Shown one piece after another: positions 59,042 through 64,000 of a stretch of DNA of 64,000 nucleotides. The stretch is from NCBI RefSeq assembly GCF_002198095.1, contig NZ_NHMK01000011.1, positions 124,001 to 188,000 of the forward strand, read 5' to 3'. Origin of the DNA: Deinococcus indicus (GTDB lineage: Bacteria > Deinococcota > Deinococci > Deinococcales > Deinococcaceae). Both the position numbers and the translations under genes were made by a program. The stretch's first letter is position 1. Every line of letters begins with the position of its first letter. Under the pieces are notes generated by a model. That model made no database searches. It had not been told where the DNA came from and saw nothing but the letters and a program-made list of their open reading frames with translations.

Positions 59042-60109
59042 ATGGCACGCCTGCGCTGGCGCATATCCCACCGTCCGCCCCTCCCCACCGGCTGCGCGCT
59101 GTTCCTGACCGGCGACCACCGCGCCTGGAGCAGCGACCCCGCCGGCTGGATCTTCGACTCCGCCGGAGAACTGACCAGCGAACACCCGCACGGCACCCTG
59201 CTGAGCGTCAAGGTCCGCGCCCGCCACCCGGACGGCACCGTCACCGAGGAAGGCGACCCCTGGGGAGGCCGCGCCGCCCCCCACCGGCACGTCGTGACCG
59301 GCGACGCCATCCTCGACCTGCACGTCGCCGGGTGGCAGGACGCCAGCGAGGGCCGTGGCCGCCCCGCCCGCAGCGCCCCACCGCGCGAGGAAACCGCGCT
59401 GGAGGCCCCCTGGGGAGAACAACCCGTGCGCCTGTGGTGGCCCGCCGGGCACGACGGCCCACTGCCGCTGCTGATCCTGCACGACGGCCAGAACGCCTTC
59501 GACGAGGCCCCCACCTTCGCCGGGGAGAGCTGGGACGCCGCCGGGGCCGCGCAGGCCCTCGCAGACGCCGGCCACCCGGTGCGCATCGCCGCGCTGCCCG
59601 TGAACCACGGCCGCAACCGCCGCTACGTGCCGTTCCCCTTCGAACTGAACGGCCATGACAGCGGCGCGGACGAGTACGCCGACTGGCTCAAAGGCACCCT
59701 GCTGCCGCACCTGCACGCCCGCTTCGGCCCCGTGCCCGCGCAGGACACCGCGCTGGCCGGCTCCAGTTTCGGCGGCCTGATCACCGCCTACGCCGGCCTG
59801 CGCGACCCCGGCACGTACGGCACGCTGGGCGTGTTCAGTCCCGCCGTGTGGCCCGCCGATCACGCCTTCCTGCGCTGGATGACCGGGCGCGGTGACCCGC
59901 ACGCGCGCGTGTGGGTGGACATGGGCGACCACGAGGGGGGCACCCTGACCGCCTCACGGGACCTCGTGACCTGCACCCGCGACCTCACCGCACAGCTCGC
60001 CCCGCAGGTCCGCGAGGCGCGCTTCAGCGTCGGCGCAGGCCACTGGCACGACGAACCTGCGTGGCGCGAACGCCTGCCCGCCTTCCTGCGCTGGTGGCGA
60101 GGGGGCTGA
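59042..60109 (+). CDS. Esterase-D-like alpha/beta hydrolase with N-terminal beta domain
   Basis: 355 residues. About 1-105 is a beta domain resembling an E-set or starch-binding-like fold (GCALFLTGDHRAWSSDPAGW). The hydrolase part (about 125-355) has LLILHDGQNAFDE, nucleophile elbow GSSFGG (Ser near 243), VDMGDHEGG (acid) and GAGHWHDE (His). Relatives include enterochelin esterase and other polyketide or sugar esterases. No signal peptide. Its stop touches the convergent acyl-CoA dehydrogenase stop with no gap. Confidence 0.85.
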   Translation: MARLRWRISHRPPLPTGCALFLTGDHRAWSSDPAGWIFDSAGELTSEHPHGTLLSVKVRARHPDGTVTEEGDPWGGRAAPHRHVVTGDAILDLHVAGWQDASEGRGRPARSAPPREETALEAPWGEQPVRLWWPAGHDGPLPLLILHDGQNAFDEAPTFAGESWDAAGAAQALADAGHPVRIAALPVNHGRNRRYVPFPFELNGHDSGADEYADWLKGTLLPHLHARFGPVPAQDTALAGSSFGGLITAYAGLRDPGTYGTLGVFSPAVWPADHAFLRWMTGRGDPHARVWVDMGDHEGGTLTASRDLVTCTRDLTAQLAPQVREARFSVGAGHWHDEPAWRERLPAFLRWWRGG

Positions 60110-61252
<1,143 letters not shown>

Positions 61253-61260
61253 GTGCTCCC

Positions 61261-61266
61261 ACACTA
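61261..61266 (-). promoter_or_regulatory. -10 box of acyl-CoA dehydrogenase gene
   Basis: TAGTGT on the minus strand ends 8 nt before ATG 61252. Confidence 0.5.
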
Positions 61267-61359
61267 CCGCTCCGGGCGGGTGGGGTGCGGCGCAGATCAC
61301 AGGCCGGAGCGCCGGAACCTGTCAGAATACTTACAGTCTATTTCTGCCCCGGAGGTCGT

Positions 61360-62172
61360 ATGAGCGCGCCCGAGTCCCACGCCGATCCTGTTCCCGCACC
61401 CACCTGGCTGCTGCGTACGCTGGGGCAGGCGGAAGTGCTCGTGAACGGCGCGGCCGTCGTGTGGACCGCCCGCAGCGCCGCCGAGCTGCTGTGGTACCTG
61501 CACGCCCACCCGGACGGCCGCTACCGCCACGACCTGCTGCGCGACCTGTGGGACCTGGAGGACACGCCCGCCGCCCTGAACCGTTTCCGGGTGACGCTGC
61601 ACCGCCTGCGGCACGCGCTGGGCCGCGCGGACGCCGTCACCGAGAGCGGCGGCCGTTACGCGCTGCACCCGGACCTGCTGGCCGCCAGCGACACCGCCAC
61701 CCTGCACGACGCGCTGCGCGGCGCGCGGCAGGCCGGCCCCCCGCGTGAGCGCGAGGAACTGCTGCGCCGCGCCCTGGCCAGCGCGGACGGCGAGTACCTG
61801 CCGCACCTGAACGGCGAGTGGGTGCAGGAGGCGAGGCAGGCGCACCGCGCGGCCGTCGTGGAGGCCCACCTGACCCTGGCGCGGCTGCACTGCGACGCGC
61901 ACGAGTGCCCACTGGCCGCGCAGGAACTCGTGCGGGCCGCCGCGGCCGACCCCCTGATCGGCGAGGACCACCACCAGCGGCTGATGGCCTGCCTCGCCAT
62001 GACCAGGGACCGTTACGCCGCGACCGAACACTACCGGCGGTACCGGGCGTTCCTGGCCAGCGAGATCGGCGACACGCCCATGGCGGACACCGTGGCCCTC
62101 GCCGAGCGCCTGAAGGGCGGCGAGCTGCCCTGCGTGGACGCCCCGTTCCGCCCGGCCGGCGCCCGAGACTGA
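61360..62172 (+). CDS. BTAD-domain transcriptional regulator
   Basis: 270 residues in the AfsR/SARP layout without the ATPase part. About 15-105 is an OmpR-like winged helix (LGQAEVLVNGAAVVWTARSAAELLWYL ... LRHALGRADAVTESGGRYALHP); about 110-255 is the helical BTAD domain (ALASADGEYLPHLNGEWV, HHQRLMACLAMTRDRYAATEHYRRYRAFL). Likely a DNA-binding activator; target unknown, but it lies just before the oxidase operon. GGAGG five bases before the ATG, so this mRNA is leadered. The stop TGA starts repeat copy F. Confidence 0.85.
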   Translation: MSAPESHADPVPAPTWLLRTLGQAEVLVNGAAVVWTARSAAELLWYLHAHPDGRYRHDLLRDLWDLEDTPAALNRFRVTLHRLRHALGRADAVTESGGRYALHPDLLAASDTATLHDALRGARQAGPPREREELLRRALASADGEYLPHLNGEWVQEARQAHRAAVVEAHLTLARLHCDAHECPLAAQELVRAAAADPLIGEDHHQRLMACLAMTRDRYAATEHYRRYRAFLASEIGDTPMADTVALAERLKGGELPCVDAPFRPAGARD

Positions 62173-62274
62173 TACGGCTGCCGGGCGGACGCAACCCGGC
62201 CAGCGGCGCCGCATGGGAACAGCAGGCAGAGAAACGGCAGGCAGAGGAACAGCGCGACGGACAGAATCCGTATC
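62170..62274. repeat. Dispersed stop-codon-linked repeat, variant copy F
   Basis: Ends TGATACGG and CCGTATC as in the other copies, and the right end keeps ATACGGATTC(T)GTC on the opposite strand. The interior lacks the GATTGAA hairpin and is unrelated or strongly diverged. The left TGA is the BTAD gene stop codon. Confidence 0.6.
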
Positions 62275-62345
62275 GCGCGCCGGTCATGCGCCGGTAACGG
62301 GTCGGTAATGCCCTCACCGGACCCTCCAGGCATGGAGGTTTCCGA

Positions 62346-62792
62346 GTGAGAGTTCTTGATCTGATGAGTACCCCCGTGATCACGGCCGTTCCTTCCCTGT
62401 CGCTGCTGGACGCCGCGCACCTGATGCGCTCGCGGGGCGTGCGGCGCCTGCCGGTCCTGGCGGGCGACACGCTGGCCGGCATCGTCACCGACCGCGATCT
62501 GCGCGAGGCGATGCCCAGCCGCGTGTCCAGCCTGTCGCCCTGGGAGGCCACCACGCGTCTGGCCGCCGTGACGGTCGCCGACGTGATGCGCCGCTCGGTC
62601 CTGACCACCACCCCCGAAGCGGACGCCCGCGACGCGGCGTACACCATGCTCCGGCACCGAGTGGGCGCTCTCCCGGTGGTCGACGTGACGGGGCGCGTGG
62701 TGGGCGTCGTGACCGTCAGCGACGTCCTGCGGGACTACGCGGCGACCAGCCCGGCCGCCGCGCTGGCCGCCGCTCCGGAGGGCGCGCGGTGA
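62346..62792 (+). CDS. CBS-domain protein linked to ba3 oxidase
   Basis: 148 residues, a pair of CBS domains: VLDLMSTPVITAVPSLSLLDAAHLMRSRGV with LPVLAGDTLAGIVTDRDLREA, then VADVMRRSVLTTTPEADARDAAYTMLRHRVGALPVVD with GVVTVSDVLRDY. CBS pairs bind adenosine nucleotides and sense energy state. GTG start after GGAGGT. Its stop overlaps the next GTG (GTGA), so it is translationally coupled to the oxidase subunits, an unusual partner for a terminal oxidase. Confidence 0.88.
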   Translation: MRVLDLMSTPVITAVPSLSLLDAAHLMRSRGVRRLPVLAGDTLAGIVTDRDLREAMPSRVSSLSPWEATTRLAAVTVADVMRRSVLTTTPEADARDAAYTMLRHRVGALPVVDVTGRVVGVVTVSDVLRDYAATSPAAALAAAPEGAR

Positions 62793-62917
62793 GCGCCCCG
62801 CCCCCCGAGGAGCGCGGCGCCGCCCCGCGCGGCACGCTGGTCGTGATCCTCACGCTGCTGCTGAGCGTCCTGGGCCTGTGGATGCTGGTGCTGGGCGTGT
62901 TGCAGGGGCGCGCGTGA
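62789..62917 (+). CDS. cbaD: Cytochrome ba3 oxidase subunit IIa (small membrane subunit)
   Basis: 42 residues, one membrane helix (LVVILTLLLSVLGLWMLVLGVL, here about 17-38) after a short charged cytoplasmic start VSAPPPEERG. Both ends overlap neighbours by GTGA. Size, topology and place directly before subunit II match the single-helix subunit IIa of Thermus ba3 oxidase. Recognised from context; sequence similarity in so short a helix is weak. Confidence 0.75.
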   Translation: MSAPPPEERGAAPRGTLVVILTLLLSVLGLWMLVLGVLQGRA

Positions 62918-63485
62918 GCGGCGCCGACCCCGCCCCCCGCCTGGACCACCACACCCTGGAACGCTACGAGACGGCGTGGCTGGGCGTCGCGGTCGTCATG
63001 ACGGTCCTGCTGTTCGCAGGCGTGATCGCCAGCCTGATCAGCGGCACGTACCCGCTCCTGGGCGCCGGGACCGGCCACGCGCACGAAGGGCCGATCGTGA
63101 AGGGCCGCGTGGACCCCGCGCGACTGGCCGCCACGCCCTTCGCGAAGCCGGGTCTGGTGGTGGACCGCGCCGGGCAGCCGGTCCTGAACGACCGGGGCAC
63201 CCTGGACGCCTACCTCGTGGCCGGGGGCTTCACGTTCCAGCCGGCGGCGCTGCGCGTCCCGGCGGGCGTGCCCGTCACGCTGCACGTGACCGCCACCGAC
63301 GTCGTGCACGGCTTCCAGGTGACCGGCACGAACGTGAACGTGGAGATCCTGCCCGGCCACGTCGCCTCGCTGACCGTCACCTTCCGCCATCCCGGCGAGC
63401 AGCACGTCATCTGCAACGAGTACTGCGGCGCCGGGCATCACAACATGATCACCCGCTTCATCGTCGAAGCGCCCAGGGAGACTCC

Positions 63486-63489
<4 letters not shown>
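62914..63489 (+). CDS. cbaB: Cytochrome ba3 oxidase subunit II
   Basis: 191 residues: one N-terminal membrane helix (about 24-45, WLGVAVVMTVLLFAGVIASL) and a periplasmic cupredoxin domain. CuA ligands are His in VHGFQV and the run CNEYCGAGHHNM (Cys, Cys, His, Met). It accepts electrons from cytochrome c. GTG start overlaps the IIa stop, and its stop overlaps the subunit I start. Confidence 0.93.

Positions 63490-64000
<511 letters not shown>

Overview
The window is a contiguous piece of a high-GC (roughly 68-70 percent by eye) bacterial chromosome that I read as Deinococcus. The reasons are a ba3-type oxidase operon of the Thermus/Deinococcus kind, NucS/EndoMS, a Thermus-like SerRS, an HspR-type (HAIR) inverted repeat in front of lon, and above all promoter architecture: about two dozen genes have a TANNNT-like -10 box ending only 6-9 nt before the start codon. 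That gives leaderless or nearly leaderless mRNAs, a known Deinococcus habit, and it fixes many start codons here.

Layout. 1-3.5 kb: end of the nuo operon (nuoL 3' part, nuoM, nuoN). 3.7-6.9 kb: divergent FecR-domain protein plus CHASE2-diguanylate cyclase pair. 6.9-13.1 kb: ABC-F ATPase, small unknown proteins, a uridine-kinase-like P-loop protein, a TelA-like protein, a GNAT and a secreted BsuPI-like protein. 13.2-16.3 kb: secreted beta-lactamase-like hydrolase divergent from gatC-serS. 16.4-18.4 kb: an unusual single-chain fusion of a trypsin-like protease and an endonuclease I domain. 18.4-22.1 kb: DinB-like protein, unknown proteins, ComF, DUF1684 and S4 proteins. 22.2-24.3 kb: a three-gene secretory operon with a cohesin-like lipoprotein and a dockerin-like protein. 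24.4-28.5 kb: M16C peptidase and a Tat-exported metallo-beta-lactamase-fold protein. 28.7-36.1 kb: degenerate GGDEF-EAL protein, YlmH-like RNA-binding protein, ZapE and a propeller-GGDEF protein. 36.2-41.3 kb: dnaG, cupin, PfpI/DJ-1, a glycine-rich exported protein and a short-chain oxidoreductase.

41.3-43.1 kb is a small island: a 5'-truncated second pfpI, a strikingly AT-rich orphan gene, and a decayed, diverged copy of the gcvP 3' end lying beside the genuine gcvP. 43.1-47.6 kb is the glycine cleavage operon gcvT-gcvH-gcvP. 47.8-54.5 kb holds LigT, Nudix, SDR, 5-FCL, DUF4394, nucS, hisIE, hisF and a response regulator. 54.6-61.3 kb holds DUF72, tRNA-Asn, YqgE, lon, an esterase and an acyl-CoA dehydrogenase. 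61.4-64 kb has a BTAD regulator followed by a CBS-domain gene translationally coupled to the ba3 oxidase genes (tiny subunit IIa, subunit II, start of subunit I).

A dispersed intergenic element with ends reading TGATACGG...CCGTAT occurs six times (3495, 19403, 28609, 39405, 48953, 62170). In every copy one terminus coincides with the stop codon of a flanking gene. Three proteins carry c-di-GMP domains, one with an intact GGEEF site and two with altered catalytic motifs. No rRNA, CRISPR array or intact transposase was seen.
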